A DNA stretch of 61,408 nt from Desulfuromonadales bacterium (GTDB taxonomy: Bacteria; Desulfobacterota; Desulfuromonadia; Desulfuromonadales; BM103): assembly GCA_027065695.1 (NCBI GenBank), contig JAMONP010000105.1:1-61408 (forward strand). Direction: 5' to 3'. Below are positions 45,290-54,382 of this stretch, one piece after another. Under the pieces are notes generated by a model that was not told the DNA's origin, searched no databases, and saw only the letters and a list, made by a program, of their open reading frames with translations. Positions within the stretch are counted from its first letter, which is position 1; each line of letters opens with the position of its first letter. The position numbers and the translations under genes are program-made.

Positions 45290-45936
45290 TGTGCGCTGAT
45301 GTCCGGAATGTCAAAAGTTGTGGCGAATGGAATCTGCCGTTGCTCATCATGGCCAACCACCAGGGCGATTTCCACCAGTTGTGGCAGCCCATCCTGCCGG
45401 GCATCCCACTCATTCTGCCAGCTTCCGTTGCTATAGAAACGCAGAGACAGGCTGGCAACATCCGGTGCAAATCGCATCATGCGATCATCAACAGCGATCG
45501 TCGCAGACTGCCGGGGGCGCTCACCACGCAGCAACACCTGGCGACCCCCCTGTGACTCATTATCAGCTGTCAAACGATAGCGAACCTCGGCAATTCCTGT
45601 ACCTGTGGCACTTAAGGGCGTCACCGCTGTGGTCGTCAACTCCAGGAACGATTCGCCCTGGGCATTGACACCGCCGCGAAACAGGGTGCTCTGATCGCCG
45701 CGCCGGTAGTAGGCACCATGCAGTTCCCGACCGAGACGGTCAAAGACCACGCGTGCCAGATGATACTCGGCACTATCGCTGTCGAGACGTACTTTGGTTG
45801 CATTGATACTGCTGAAGATTCCGTAAATCGAGGTCATGACAATAGCCAGCAGGCTGATAGAAACCAGCACTTCGATCAGAGTGAAGCCACGCAGACCCCG
45901 CCGCTGCCTCAGATTAGAAGAGGAAAGAGGTGACAT
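45286..45936 (-). CDS. gspJ: Type II secretion minor pseudopilin GspJ
   Basis: 216 residues from the ATG at 45936, chosen because GAGG lies six bases upstream; much longer upstream starts run inside gspI. The prepilin leader ends RRGLRG|FTLIEVLVSISLLAIVM, with Gly at -1 and Glu at +5. The body contains LARVVFDRLGRELHGAYYRR. GspJ, GspI and GspK form the tip complex of the pseudopilus. The start lies within the end of gspI and its stop overlaps gspK, so translation is coupled both ways. Confidence 0.9.
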   Translation of the reverse strand: MSPLSSSNLRQRRGLRGFTLIEVLVSISLLAIVMTSIYGIFSSINATKVRLDSDSAEYHLARVVFDRLGRELHGAYYRRGDQSTLFRGGVNAQGESFLELTTTAVTPLSATGTGIAEVRYRLTADNESQGGRQVLLRGERPRQSATIAVDDRMMRFAPDVASLSLRFYSNGSWQNEWDARQDGLPQLVEIALVVGHDEQRQIPFATTFDIPDISAQ

Positions 45937-46357
45937 CGACTGCCTCATTACGTTCTTCCTCGCCCCAGAGGACCGTGACCGTGACCATCTGCACCGCTGG
46001 TAGCGGAGTGTTGTTGATCTCGATACGCCATTGGTAATCAGTGAACGGCTCGGCAAATGCTCCGGCGCTATCAGCCATTTGCGCCACGCCGTCACGACGG
46101 GCTTCGAGTTCACTCTCCGCCATTTTCTGTTGTGCCAGCAGGGTCGCCTGAGTCAAATGTTGCAAACGATCATGCACACCAATAGAGCGATTACCAAGAC
46201 TCAACAAAGCCACCATGGCAACGCCGACAATAGCCAGCGCAATCATAATTTCCAGCAGGGTGAAGGCCCGCTGTTCTGACCCCTTAAGTTGCCCAGAACC
46301 CCTGAATTGGGCAGAGATCTTAAGTCGCCCGCAAGCTTTAATGGTTGTAGCCATCAT
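45914..46357 (-). CDS. gspI: Type II secretion minor pseudopilin GspI
   Basis: 147 residues. The mature N-terminus FTLLEIMIALAIVGVAMVAL is typical with Glu at +5, but the residue before the cleavage point is Ala (EQRA|F) rather than Gly, and the leader is unusually long (about 31 residues from the ATG at 46357). The tandem ATG ATG overlaps the gspH stop. The body includes LAQQKMAESELEARRDG and YQWRIEINN, normal GspI features. A shorter start is possible, but no ribosome-binding site marks one. Confidence 0.85.
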   Translation of the reverse strand: MMATTIKACGRLKISAQFRGSGQLKGSEQRAFTLLEIMIALAIVGVAMVALLSLGNRSIGVHDRLQHLTQATLLAQQKMAESELEARRDGVAQMADSAGAFAEPFTDYQWRIEINNTPLPAVQMVTVTVLWGEEERNEAVDVTSFLF

Positions 46358-46959
46358 AGCGTCTTGTAGCCCTCGAATACCTCGCTGGTTCCGGTCAGCG
46401 GCATGATATGCAGAGTCAGTATGTCTCCGGAGCCACCTTCAAAATGCACACCAGTTTCCTCGATCCAACCACTCGGGTAAATCCGCACCGTTACTTCTCC
46501 AGAGGTAAAAGTGCCCCGGCCTGGCAATTGCACATCACGGAAGCTGACATCACCAGTCAGCGAGGTCTCCTTACCAAATCCGGGAAGATCAACGATTTCG
46601 CCGTCTGCCTCAACAATTCTGGCCCGATAGGTGCCCCGGTCCAGATTGTAAATCAGGCGATGCTCCCTGCCGGTCAGAGCTGATTCATTAAACAGATATT
46701 TGATCGTACCACCCAGGCGACGAGCAGAGTAACCGAGGTCACTGGTCCCGGTTGTGCTAAAGAGTGGAATTGTAAAGATGGCGAATAGAGCTATCAGTAC
46801 GACCACCACCCCCAATTCAATCAGGGTGAACCCGGCCTGTTCTGAGGCCCTGTGGACTTCTTGCCCTGAGACCTTGTGGTTTCTTTGTCCTGGTAGCAGT
46901 CGGATTACTAATGGGACAGTCAGATTGCTAGTCAAGTTCCCAACTATTAATGTCGGCAT
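46354..46959 (-). CDS. gspH: Type II secretion minor pseudopilin GspH
   Basis: About 201 residues if translation begins at the ATG at 46959, inside gspG. TTG at 46935 and the track-length start at 46992 are alternatives, and none has a good ribosome-binding site. The prepilin motif ASEQAG|FTLIELGVVVVLIALFAI lies behind a leader of some 40 residues, longer than the normal 6-15. The body contains ARRLGGTIKYLFNESALTGR and HRLIYNLDRGTY, typical of GspH. It joins the main pseudopilus to the tip complex. The true start needs experimental support. Confidence 0.82.
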   Translation of the reverse strand: MPTLIVGNLTSNLTVPLVIRLLPGQRNHKVSGQEVHRASEQAGFTLIELGVVVVLIALFAIFTIPLFSTTGTSDLGYSARRLGGTIKYLFNESALTGREHRLIYNLDRGTYRARIVEADGEIVDLPGFGKETSLTGDVSFRDVQLPGRGTFTSGEVTVRIYPSGWIEETGVHFEGGSGDILTLHIMPLTGTSEVFEGYKTL

Positions 46960-47371
46960 CAAATTCTTCGCCGCCAGGTTCGCCGTCAGCACCGTAACTG
47001 ATCATGTCGAAATCGCGGCTATGCACTCCCGGAGAGATATAGAGATACGGCTTATTCCACGGATCGACAGGCACTTTTTTCAGGTAGCCATCAACCGAAT
47101 ATTTGGCCGGGATACGGCCGGTCTCCGGCTTGTTGACCAAGGCCTTGAGTCCCTGTTCCGTAGAAGGGTAGAATCCATTATCGAGCTTAAACAGGCCAAG
47201 CGACTCTTCGATACTTTTCATATCCACCTTGGCCTTGGTGACCTTGGCCTCATCTGGGCGGCTTAGCAACCGCGGCACGACGATTGCGGCCAGGATACCG
47301 AGGATCACCACAACCACCATAATTTCTATCAAAGTAAAACCACGGCAGGAACGATTATTCATTGATGACAT
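46928..47371 (-). CDS. gspG: Type II secretion major pseudopilin GspG
   Basis: 147 residues from the ATG at 47371, with AAGGAG eight bases upstream. Short leader MSSMNNRSCRG, cleavage before FTLIEIMVVVVILGILAAIV, and Glu at +5. The conserved GspG C-terminal part has GFYPSTEQGLKALVNKP, YLKKVPVDPWNKPYLY and FDMISYGADGEPGGE, a calcium-binding loop in the family. It polymerises into the pseudopilus that pushes substrates through the secretin. It is the best-conserved subunit and fixes the identity of the operon. Confidence 0.96.
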   Translation of the reverse strand: MSSMNNRSCRGFTLIEIMVVVVILGILAAIVVPRLLSRPDEAKVTKAKVDMKSIEESLGLFKLDNGFYPSTEQGLKALVNKPETGRIPAKYSVDGYLKKVPVDPWNKPYLYISPGVHSRDFDMISYGADGEPGGEEFDADINSWELD

Positions 47372-47398
47372 ATACAACACTCCTTTTATAAATTCAAA

Positions 47399-48616
47399 TC
47401 ACCCGAACCCCTGGCTCGCCTGAAAGATCGGCAGCAGTATGGCCAGCACCGCGAAGCCTACCACGCCACCCATGAAGAGAATCATCAGAGGTTCGAGCAG
47501 GGAGAGCATGCCGGTGATTGACAGGTCGGACTGGTGTTCGTAAGTATCAGCGACCCGAAACAACATTTCTTCCAGCTTACCACTCTGTTCACCAGCAGCC
47601 GTCACCTGAATAAGCATCGGAGGAAAGACTGCACTTTCCCGCAAGGCCTCGGCCAGGCTGCCGCCTTCCTGCACCTGCACTATGGCGCTCTCCACTGCCA
47701 GGCTCAACACACGATTAGTAAGCAGGTTGCGGGAGATGTCGAGGGCCTTGATCAGCGGCACTCCGCTCTGCAGCAGTGTGCCAAGGGTGCGAGAGAAACG
47801 TGATGTTGCAATCAGCAGCAGTAGACGACCGAACAGTGGTGTCTTAAGCAGCATCTGGTCGGTGCGCAAGCGTCCGTTTTCAGTCCGTCGATAACGCAGC
47901 AGGAGTGTAATAGTGGCCACCAGGCCAATGGTCAGTAACCACCACCAAGATGTCAGAAAATCGACCAGATTGATCAGAAACAAGGTCGGCCATGGTAGAG
48001 CCATCTCCATTTCCTGCAACATGCGGGTGATCTTTGGCACCACAAACACGAACAGAAATGCCAGTACACCGCTGCCAACCAGGGTCATCAGCACCGGGTA
48101 GGCAAGGGCAGCCTGGATGCGCGCACGAGTTCGGGCCTGGTTCTCGAGAAAATCAGCCAGACGCTGTAAAGCCTCATCAAGTGTACCGCTGTTTTCACCG
48201 ACCTGAACCATATTGATAAAGAGGTCTGGAAAGACTGCCCGATGTTTGGCTAATGCCTGGTGCAGCGGGTTTCCCTGGATGATCTCTTCGCGAACATCAG
48301 CCAGGACACGACCAATCATCGGTTGATCGGTTTGTTCGGCAACGGTGCTCAGAGCTACGTCGAGAGACAGCCCTGCACCGAGCAGGGTGGCGAGCTGGCG
48401 GGTTGCCGAGGCGAGCTCTGCTGTTGAGCGTTGCAGACTGACCAGCAGGTTCGACCAGCGACGGCGTGTGTGTGGGCTGGAACTTTCGTGGAGTTCAGTC
48501 GGAAAGATGCCCTGCTCGCGCAACTGTTGAGATACCAGACTACGTCCGGTCCCATCGATCCGCCCGGAAACCTTGCGGCCCTGACCATCCAGCCCGGTGT
48601 ATTCGAACAGCGGCAC
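47399..48616 (-). CDS. gspF: Type II secretion inner-membrane platform protein GspF
   Basis: 405 residues starting at GTG 48616, directly after the gspE stop, with GGAGGAGGG upstream inside the gspE end. The N-terminal motif PLFEYTGLDGQGRKVSG is standard. Two GspF domains (about 70-195 and 275-395) each precede transmembrane helices, with VQVGENSGTLDEALQRLADF and TAAGEQSGKLEEMLFRVADT as the repeated signature. It spans the inner membrane about three times and works with GspE to assemble pseudopilins. Confidence 0.95.
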   Translation of the reverse strand: MPLFEYTGLDGQGRKVSGRIDGTGRSLVSQQLREQGIFPTELHESSSPHTRRRWSNLLVSLQRSTAELASATRQLATLLGAGLSLDVALSTVAEQTDQPMIGRVLADVREEIIQGNPLHQALAKHRAVFPDLFINMVQVGENSGTLDEALQRLADFLENQARTRARIQAALAYPVLMTLVGSGVLAFLFVFVVPKITRMLQEMEMALPWPTLFLINLVDFLTSWWWLLTIGLVATITLLLRYRRTENGRLRTDQMLLKTPLFGRLLLLIATSRFSRTLGTLLQSGVPLIKALDISRNLLTNRVLSLAVESAIVQVQEGGSLAEALRESAVFPPMLIQVTAAGEQSGKLEEMLFRVADTYEHQSDLSITGMLSLLEPLMILFMGGVVGFAVLAILLPIFQASQGFG

Positions 48617-50317
48617 CTAACCCTCCTCCTGAGTGACGCGCATCACTTCCTCAAGAGTTGTCATGCCCTGCAGCGCTTTGGCAAGACCGGCACTCCGCAG
48701 AGAAAGCATGCCTCCTGCAATCGCGGCTTTCTTGATCGAAGCGGCGTCTTTATCCTGTAACAGTAGTTCGCGTATGTTGTCATCCACTTTTAGTAATTCG
48801 TAGATACCGGTCCGTCCCCAATAGCCGATTTGCATACACTTGTCACAGCCTGTGCCACGATAGAAGGTGGTTCCGGCTGGCAGAGGGCTCTCACTGGCGA
48901 TCTCACGTAGCAGTTCCTCAGGTGGCTGGTGATGCTCCTTGCAGTGTGGACAGATCGATCTCACCAGACGCTGAGCAAAGATGCCGACAATACTTGAAGC
49001 CGCCAGAAACGGTTCAATCCCCATCTCAACCAGGCGGGTCAAGGCACCAGCTGCGTCATTAGTATGCAGAGTTGAAAAGACCATGTGCCCGGTCAAAGCC
49101 GATTGCACGGCAATCTCAGCGGTTTCACGATCACGAATTTCACCGACCATGATGATGTCTGGATCCTGGCGCAGAATCGAGCGCAAGCCATTGGCGAAGG
49201 TTAAGTCAATCTTCGGGTTGACCTGGATCTGGCCAACACCCGGCAGCTGGTACTCAATCGGGTCTTCAACGGTTATGATATTCTTCTCACGGTTGTTAAG
49301 ACGGGTCAGGGCTGCGTACAGGGTGGTGGTTTTGCCGGATCCGGTCGGACCGGTGACCAGGAAAATCCCGTGGTTCTTGTTAATCATCGCCTCGAAGGGC
49401 TTCAATAGATCGCTATCCAGGCCGATCTCCTCAAGACTGAGGACACTTGAGGCTTTATCGAGTAGACGCAGGACCACGCGTTCGCCAAAAGCTGTGGGCA
49501 GCGTTGATACGCGGATATCCATATCTCGGCCACCCATACGCACGCGGAAACGACCGTCCTGCGGCAACCGTTTTTCGGCGATATCCAGTTGGGCGACGAT
49601 CTTGATGCGGGAGACAATTCCGGCGTGGGCTTTAAGCGGTGGCTTATTGACTTCGTAGAGCAGGCCGTCAATCCGGTAGCGGACGATGAGCTCCTGTTCG
49701 AAGGGCTCGATATGGATATCACTGGCCCGCTCCTTGAAACCCTGGGTGATCAGGCTGTTGACGAAACGGATGATCGGCGCCTCGTCGGAGCTGTCAAGGA
49801 GGTCACGAGGTTCAAGATTGCCGGAGAGCCCATCGGCACTGCCTTCTTCGATCTCCTCAATCACGTCACCGGTCCCGCCCGCCTGCTTTTCATAAGCCCG
49901 GTTGATTGCCAGCAGAATTTCTTCCGGGGTGGCAAGGCAAGGTTCGATCAAAGCTCCGGTCAGGGTGTTTAGATCGTTGATCGGACGACTGTCGCCGGGG
50001 TCACAGATTGCAACTTGTAAGCGATTTGCACTTCGGGAGAGCGGGAAGATGAGATATTGCTTGGCAAACCCGATTGGAATCAATGTATGCAGGTCATCAA
50101 CAGTTGTTTCGGCCGGGATTGAATCAACGAATTCCAAATCGTGCTGGATCGCCAGAGCACGAGCCAGGAGAGTTGCATCGATCGCCTGACGTGTTTGCAG
50201 TAGTTCGCCGAGTCGTTTCGGTGTTTGCTGCTGCTCAGTCAGGGCCGCATCAACCTGATCCCGTGCCAGAGCGAAATCTTCAACTAGTATGTCACCGATT
50301 AATCGCCAGCTATGCAT
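48617..50317 (-). CDS. gspE: Type II secretion ATPase GspE
   Basis: 566 residues. The N-terminal T2SSE_N domain (about 20-160) is followed by the ATPase domain with Walker A GPTGSGKTTTLYAAL (about 325), Asp box IITVEDPIEYQLPG, Walker B IMVGEIRDRETAEIA and the His box STLHTNDAAGALTRLVEMG. A zinc-binding tetracysteine cluster, ICPHC and CDKC (about 465-505), is complete. The hexamer powers pseudopilus growth from the cytoplasm. Its stop is adjacent to the gspF start. Confidence 0.96.
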   Translation of the reverse strand: MHSWRLIGDILVEDFALARDQVDAALTEQQQTPKRLGELLQTRQAIDATLLARALAIQHDLEFVDSIPAETTVDDLHTLIPIGFAKQYLIFPLSRSANRLQVAICDPGDSRPINDLNTLTGALIEPCLATPEEILLAINRAYEKQAGGTGDVIEEIEEGSADGLSGNLEPRDLLDSSDEAPIIRFVNSLITQGFKERASDIHIEPFEQELIVRYRIDGLLYEVNKPPLKAHAGIVSRIKIVAQLDIAEKRLPQDGRFRVRMGGRDMDIRVSTLPTAFGERVVLRLLDKASSVLSLEEIGLDSDLLKPFEAMINKNHGIFLVTGPTGSGKTTTLYAALTRLNNREKNIITVEDPIEYQLPGVGQIQVNPKIDLTFANGLRSILRQDPDIIMVGEIRDRETAEIAVQSALTGHMVFSTLHTNDAAGALTRLVEMGIEPFLAASSIVGIFAQRLVRSICPHCKEHHQPPEELLREIASESPLPAGTTFYRGTGCDKCMQIGYWGRTGIYELLKVDDNIRELLLQDKDAASIKKAAIAGGMLSLRSAGLAKALQGMTTLEEVMRVTQEEG

Positions 50318-50351
50318 CTTTGGACTGCCCCATCTTAATGATTGGCAAGAG

Positions 50352-52547
50352 TTATTGGTCGGAGTTCCGCCGTGGAGCCGGGGTTACCCATTGGTCACTG
50401 CCTGCAGAGCTGTTCTCGTCGGCTGGAGTCGTTGTTTCACTATCAATTTCATAAGTCTTCAGACCTGCTTCTGCAGGATCCTGTGCTTCTGGTGTCCCGC
50501 CTAGTTTGCCAAAGAAGTTTTCCGGCAATGACTCAACCATTTCACTGGTTAAAAAACCACTGGCTGCCTGGCGATTGCGCCCGGTTATCTGCTCCAGGTC
50601 ACCAGAGTTCTTGACAATGGTCGGGTTAATAAAAATCAGCAGATTAGTTTTCTTCTCCTCGGAGGAGGTGCGCCGAAAGAGCCAGCCGATGAAAGGCAGG
50701 TCGCCGAGGATTGGTACCTTGGTCACTGACTCGGTGATATTACTGTCGATCAGACCGCCAAGGACCACGGTCTTGCCATTCTCTACTAATACCGTGTTAC
50801 GCAGTACGCGTTTGGTAAAAGTCGGTCCGACTTCGTTGGGATCGCCGACGCTGGCGCTTAAGGCCGCACTCGCCGGGACAATGTCAGTCAGCTCTTGATA
50901 AATTGTCAGACGGACCAGATCGCCCTCGGTTACCTGCGGAGTAAAGCGCAGGATCAAGGCAACATCCTGACGTTCAACAGTAACGCTCTGGGCAAGACCT
51001 GTGCTGCCGGAGTCTGTTAATCGTCCTGTGATTACCGGCACATTGGCACCAACGATGATTTCTGCTTCCTCATTGTCCGAGGTCAGCAGTCGCGGTGCCG
51101 AGAGGATATTTATATCGCTATCGGTTTGCGAGAGGTCAATCAGCACAGAAAGACTTGGTACCGTAATTTTGTTACCATTCGGGCCGTCAATTGTTATCGG
51201 GTTAAAAAAACCGCCAGCCAACAAACCATCAATAGCCTGGGTCAACATCGACGGCAATCCACCGTCCTCATTGTCCATAGCATTAGCGATACCAACTGGC
51301 CCGGTGTTCTGGTTGCTGCCACCTAAAATCACACTATGACCGTTAATCGTAGCGGCACCTTGCAGGGAAACACCCAGACGTTGCGTGGCATCCATCGAGA
51401 GTTCCATGATGAGGACCTCGACGTAGACCTGCTTGCGCTTGATATCAAGCTGTTTGATGATCCCTTGCAGGGTTATGTAATCCTCATGGCTGGCATTGAT
51501 GATCAACGAGTTGGTTGGTTTGTCAGCGGTAATGGTCACCGGCCCTGAGGAAAGGGGACTTTTGTTGCCCCGATTCTTGCCGATAGCCTGAGCCTGAGTC
51601 TTGATACCGGTCAGTATCTCGTTTAAGGTTGATGCCAGAGTTTCAGCATCGGCATTTTCCAGATAATAGAGATTGATATTCGCGCGTTTGCTCTCTGATT
51701 CCTTATCCACGATCAGGATCAAGCCTTTGATTTTCTTCATGTCATCAGCATTAGCCATGACGATCAGGGAGTTAGTCCGCGTGTAAGGAATCACCTTGCT
51801 GACTCCTTTCTGACTGGCTGGCGTACTCTTTTTGCGGACGCGGTTAGTAGTTGGCTGAGCAATGATCTCGGTGCAGATTTTGGCAATTTCCTCGGCATCT
51901 GAATTTTGCAGAGGGATCACCTCGAGAAGGCTGGCTGAACCGGGCAAGTCGAGTTCACGGATGATGCGAAGCAGGCGTTCGATATTCGCGCCGCTATCTG
52001 TGATAATCAGGGTATTGGTTGGTGGATAGGCAAGGAGATGACCTGTAGCTGCCACCAGCGGCTGCAGTACGGTCCTGGCAATAGTTGCTGCATCGAGGTA
52101 TTCCAGGCGCACCAAACGGGTGATAAACTGTTCTGTACTATGTCGATAACCATCGACTATGGTCGGCAGGCCTTCACTTCGGACCCCTTTTATCGGCACG
52201 ATCTTGTTAACCTTGCCAGATGGCACGATGGTGTAACCTTTGACGTAGAGCACCGAAAGAAAGAGCTGGTATGCTTCTTCGAGAGTCATGCTCTCCGGGG
52301 AGACAATCGTAACCTTGCCTTTGACCTTCTCGTCGTAAAGGAAGTTCTTCCCGGTCAGCTCGCTGATGGTATTGATCAGGTCGGTTAGTTCCACAGCTCT
52401 GAAGTCGAGTGTGACCTGCCCTTCAGCCATGCCGCTCTGTTGCTTCCGGCTCTGGGCAAACGACGGCAACGGTAGCACCAGGGCCAGCAGCAGCAATCCA
52501 ATCAGATAGTGGCCGCCCAACAATCGGTACTTGCTCGCAGTTTTCAC
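50352..52547 (-). CDS. gspD: Type II secretion secretin GspD
   Basis: About 731 residues. GTG at 52547 (or TTG three bases earlier) is chosen because AAGGAG overlaps the gspC stop just upstream, and because it gives a compact signal peptide (KTASKYRLLGGHYLIGLLLL..FAQS). N0-N3 ring-building domains (about 45-390) include LDFRAVELTDLINTISELTG and repeated TNSLI(I/V) segments. The secretin barrel (about 430-640) includes VPVITGR, VGPTFTKRVLRNTVLVENGK and VPILGDLPFIGWLFRR. It forms the outer-membrane gate for folded substrates. No pilotin gene was seen. Confidence 0.96.
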   Translation of the reverse strand: MKTASKYRLLGGHYLIGLLLLALVLPLPSFAQSRKQQSGMAEGQVTLDFRAVELTDLINTISELTGKNFLYDEKVKGKVTIVSPESMTLEEAYQLFLSVLYVKGYTIVPSGKVNKIVPIKGVRSEGLPTIVDGYRHSTEQFITRLVRLEYLDAATIARTVLQPLVAATGHLLAYPPTNTLIITDSGANIERLLRIIRELDLPGSASLLEVIPLQNSDAEEIAKICTEIIAQPTTNRVRKKSTPASQKGVSKVIPYTRTNSLIVMANADDMKKIKGLILIVDKESESKRANINLYYLENADAETLASTLNEILTGIKTQAQAIGKNRGNKSPLSSGPVTITADKPTNSLIINASHEDYITLQGIIKQLDIKRKQVYVEVLIMELSMDATQRLGVSLQGAATINGHSVILGGSNQNTGPVGIANAMDNEDGGLPSMLTQAIDGLLAGGFFNPITIDGPNGNKITVPSLSVLIDLSQTDSDINILSAPRLLTSDNEEAEIIVGANVPVITGRLTDSGSTGLAQSVTVERQDVALILRFTPQVTEGDLVRLTIYQELTDIVPASAALSASVGDPNEVGPTFTKRVLRNTVLVENGKTVVLGGLIDSNITESVTKVPILGDLPFIGWLFRRTSSEEKKTNLLIFINPTIVKNSGDLEQITGRNRQAASGFLTSEMVESLPENFFGKLGGTPEAQDPAEAGLKTYEIDSETTTPADENSSAGSDQWVTPAPRRNSDQ

Positions 52548-52560
52548 CAAGAGGTTCTCC

Positions 52561-53463
52561 TTAGTTGATTTCATAAGCAAATGTCATCGGTTTGTCTTTA
52601 CGTTCCAGATCGACTGTCAACTGACGAGCTTCCCGAAGCTGTTGCAGAATTTGCAGTGCTTTTTCCGGACTATCGAGGGCCATATTGTTGACCCGCAGAA
52701 TCACATCGCCAGGTTTGATGCCCATCTGAGTAAGCAGAGAACTACGATTAAGTTTCCGGACCAGAAAACCGTCTGTGCGGCCGTTGATAATCCGGGGTTC
52801 CAGCTGTGCCAGTCGCAGTTGTACAGCAATATTGGTCCTGGTTGAATCGGCTGTGGTCCGGGAGATTGCCCAGCGATTTTCCCCTATGGAGCGGATTCCT
52901 GAGCCGGACGCTGAATTCCCTATGGCCCTTCTCTGGTTAGCTGTCACTTTGTGCAGGGTCAGGTCGGTGGTTGAATTGTCCTGGTTACGGATTGACACCC
53001 GGTTACGGTGGATCTCCTCGATGCTACCACCGCCAGGTATCGGATCTCCAAGATGAAACAACTTGATTTTTTTGCTGACTTCAACCAGAGCCGTGGATTC
53101 GGTGCCAGCAACCAGAGTGCCAACCAAAGTCAGGTTTTTGCGGGTTGACGTTTTAGCACTGTTGTCAACGCTTAAAGATTTTAAAACGGGGGAACGTTGC
53201 CCCCGTGAGGCCGGGTCGAAAATGTTCTGTTGCAGGATCCGGCTTATGTCATGGTTAGAAATCTGTGTGCTAGTGGTGCGCGAGGCAGGCTGGCTGGTAG
53301 GTTCCTTATAGGCGTCCATATGCAGGAATGTTTCGACAATTGTTGTCGCCAGCTGGCCGCAGGCCAAGCCAAAGATGACCAGTAGCAGCAGGCAGAGCTG
53401 GCGATGGAATTTTTGAAATAAGGCCAGGATTGTTGCTGTATGCAATCGAAAAACCCCCTGCAT
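52561..53463 (-). CDS. gspC: Type II secretion protein GspC with PDZ domain
   Basis: About 300 residues from the ATG at 53463; another ATG at 53469 and a TTG at 53481 are also in frame. Short cytoplasmic N-terminus, one transmembrane helix (LCLLLLVIFGLACGQLATTI), a proline-rich linker, a homology region (about 100-165: LTLVGTLVAGTESTALVEVS) and a C-terminal PDZ domain with LTQMGIKPGDVILRVNNMAL. GspC connects the inner platform to the GspD secretin and is thought to select substrates. It is the first gene of the gsp operon. Confidence 0.92.
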   Translation of the reverse strand: MQGVFRLHTATILALFQKFHRQLCLLLLVIFGLACGQLATTIVETFLHMDAYKEPTSQPASRTTSTQISNHDISRILQQNIFDPASRGQRSPVLKSLSVDNSAKTSTRKNLTLVGTLVAGTESTALVEVSKKIKLFHLGDPIPGGGSIEEIHRNRVSIRNQDNSTTDLTLHKVTANQRRAIGNSASGSGIRSIGENRWAISRTTADSTRTNIAVQLRLAQLEPRIINGRTDGFLVRKLNRSSLLTQMGIKPGDVILRVNNMALDSPEKALQILQQLREARQLTVDLERKDKPMTFAYEIN

Positions 53464-53486
53464 AATCATTAAAATAAGCAAGGGAC

Positions 53487-53515
53487 ATTGTATTGTGCTG
53501 CTAGTGTTAAATCAA
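53487..53515 (-). promoter_or_regulatory. Predicted promoter of the gsp operon
   Basis: On the minus strand TTGATT (53510-53515), a 17-base spacer, and TACAAT (53487-53492). The predicted start at about 53480 leaves only a short leader before gspC. No other promoter was noticed in the spacer before gspC. Confidence 0.5.
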
Positions 53516-53578
53516 AGAAAATTCGTAACTTTATAAACCTGCTGTTAATAAAGGTTTGAAAGAGCTATTATTTGACCT

Positions 53579-54382
53579 ATGTCAATATTAAATCCCCCAC
53601 TATCCAACTATAAAGTAACCCTCTCCTACGATGGCCGTTCTTTTCTCGGATGGCAGCGGCATGGAGATAAACCGACCATTCAGTTCGCTCTTGAGCAGGC
53701 AGTGACGAAAGCGTTTGCTGTCCGTGTTGCGGTGCAAGGCTCCGGTCGTACAGATCGCGGAGCTCATGCCCATGGTCAGGTTGCGAGTTTTCAACTACCG
53801 ACCGGAACGCAGCCCGAGCTCATCAAGGAGAAACTCAACCAGATCTTGCCGGTGGAGGTGCGTATCGTTGCTGTGAGTTGCGCCGCAGTAGACTTTCACG
53901 CCTGCGACTCAGCCATCGCTAAACACTATCGCTACCTTATCTGGAACAACCGCGTGTTACCTGCAGAGCACGATGGTAGAGTCTGGCACATCAAAGGGCC
54001 TCTTGATGTACAGGCGATGGCTGATGCCTGTTCTATTTTCGTGGGTGAGCAGGACTTTGCTTCGTTTGCAACGAAAACAAACTTCAAGCAAAAGTCAACG
54101 CGCCGCACCGTTACAAAGGCTGTTCTCAGCCACGAACTCCCAATGATTACTTTCGATATCTGTGCGGACGGGTTCCTGTATAAAATGGTGCGCAACATTG
54201 TCCGTGCGATTGTCAAGGTAGGGGAGGGACGTTACACTCGTGAGGATCTCTGCCGTATCTTGGTGGCAAAGGATCGTCAGGCCGCCCCTGGTACCGCTCC
54301 TGCCTCCGGTCTCTATCTGGAACAAGTATTCTATTCACAAGATGAACTTTTAGATAAAACCGGAAAAGGGATTCTTCGATGA
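53579..54382 (+). CDS. truA: tRNA pseudouridine synthase A
   Basis: 267 residues. Hallmarks: LSYDGRSFLGWQRHGDKPTI, the catalytic Asp in VQGSGRTDRGAHAHGQVASF (about 62), KHYRYLIWN and the closing FLYKMVRNIVRAIVKVGEGR. It isomerises uridines 38-40 in tRNA anticodon arms. It is divergent from the gsp operon with 97 bases between. The SpoU-family gene overlaps its end by four bases, making a two-gene RNA-modification operon. Confidence 0.95.
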   Translation: MSILNPPLSNYKVTLSYDGRSFLGWQRHGDKPTIQFALEQAVTKAFAVRVAVQGSGRTDRGAHAHGQVASFQLPTGTQPELIKEKLNQILPVEVRIVAVSCAAVDFHACDSAIAKHYRYLIWNNRVLPAEHDGRVWHIKGPLDVQAMADACSIFVGEQDFASFATKTNFKQKSTRRTVTKAVLSHELPMITFDICADGFLYKMVRNIVRAIVKVGEGRYTREDLCRILVAKDRQAAPGTAPASGLYLEQVFYSQDELLDKTGKGILR

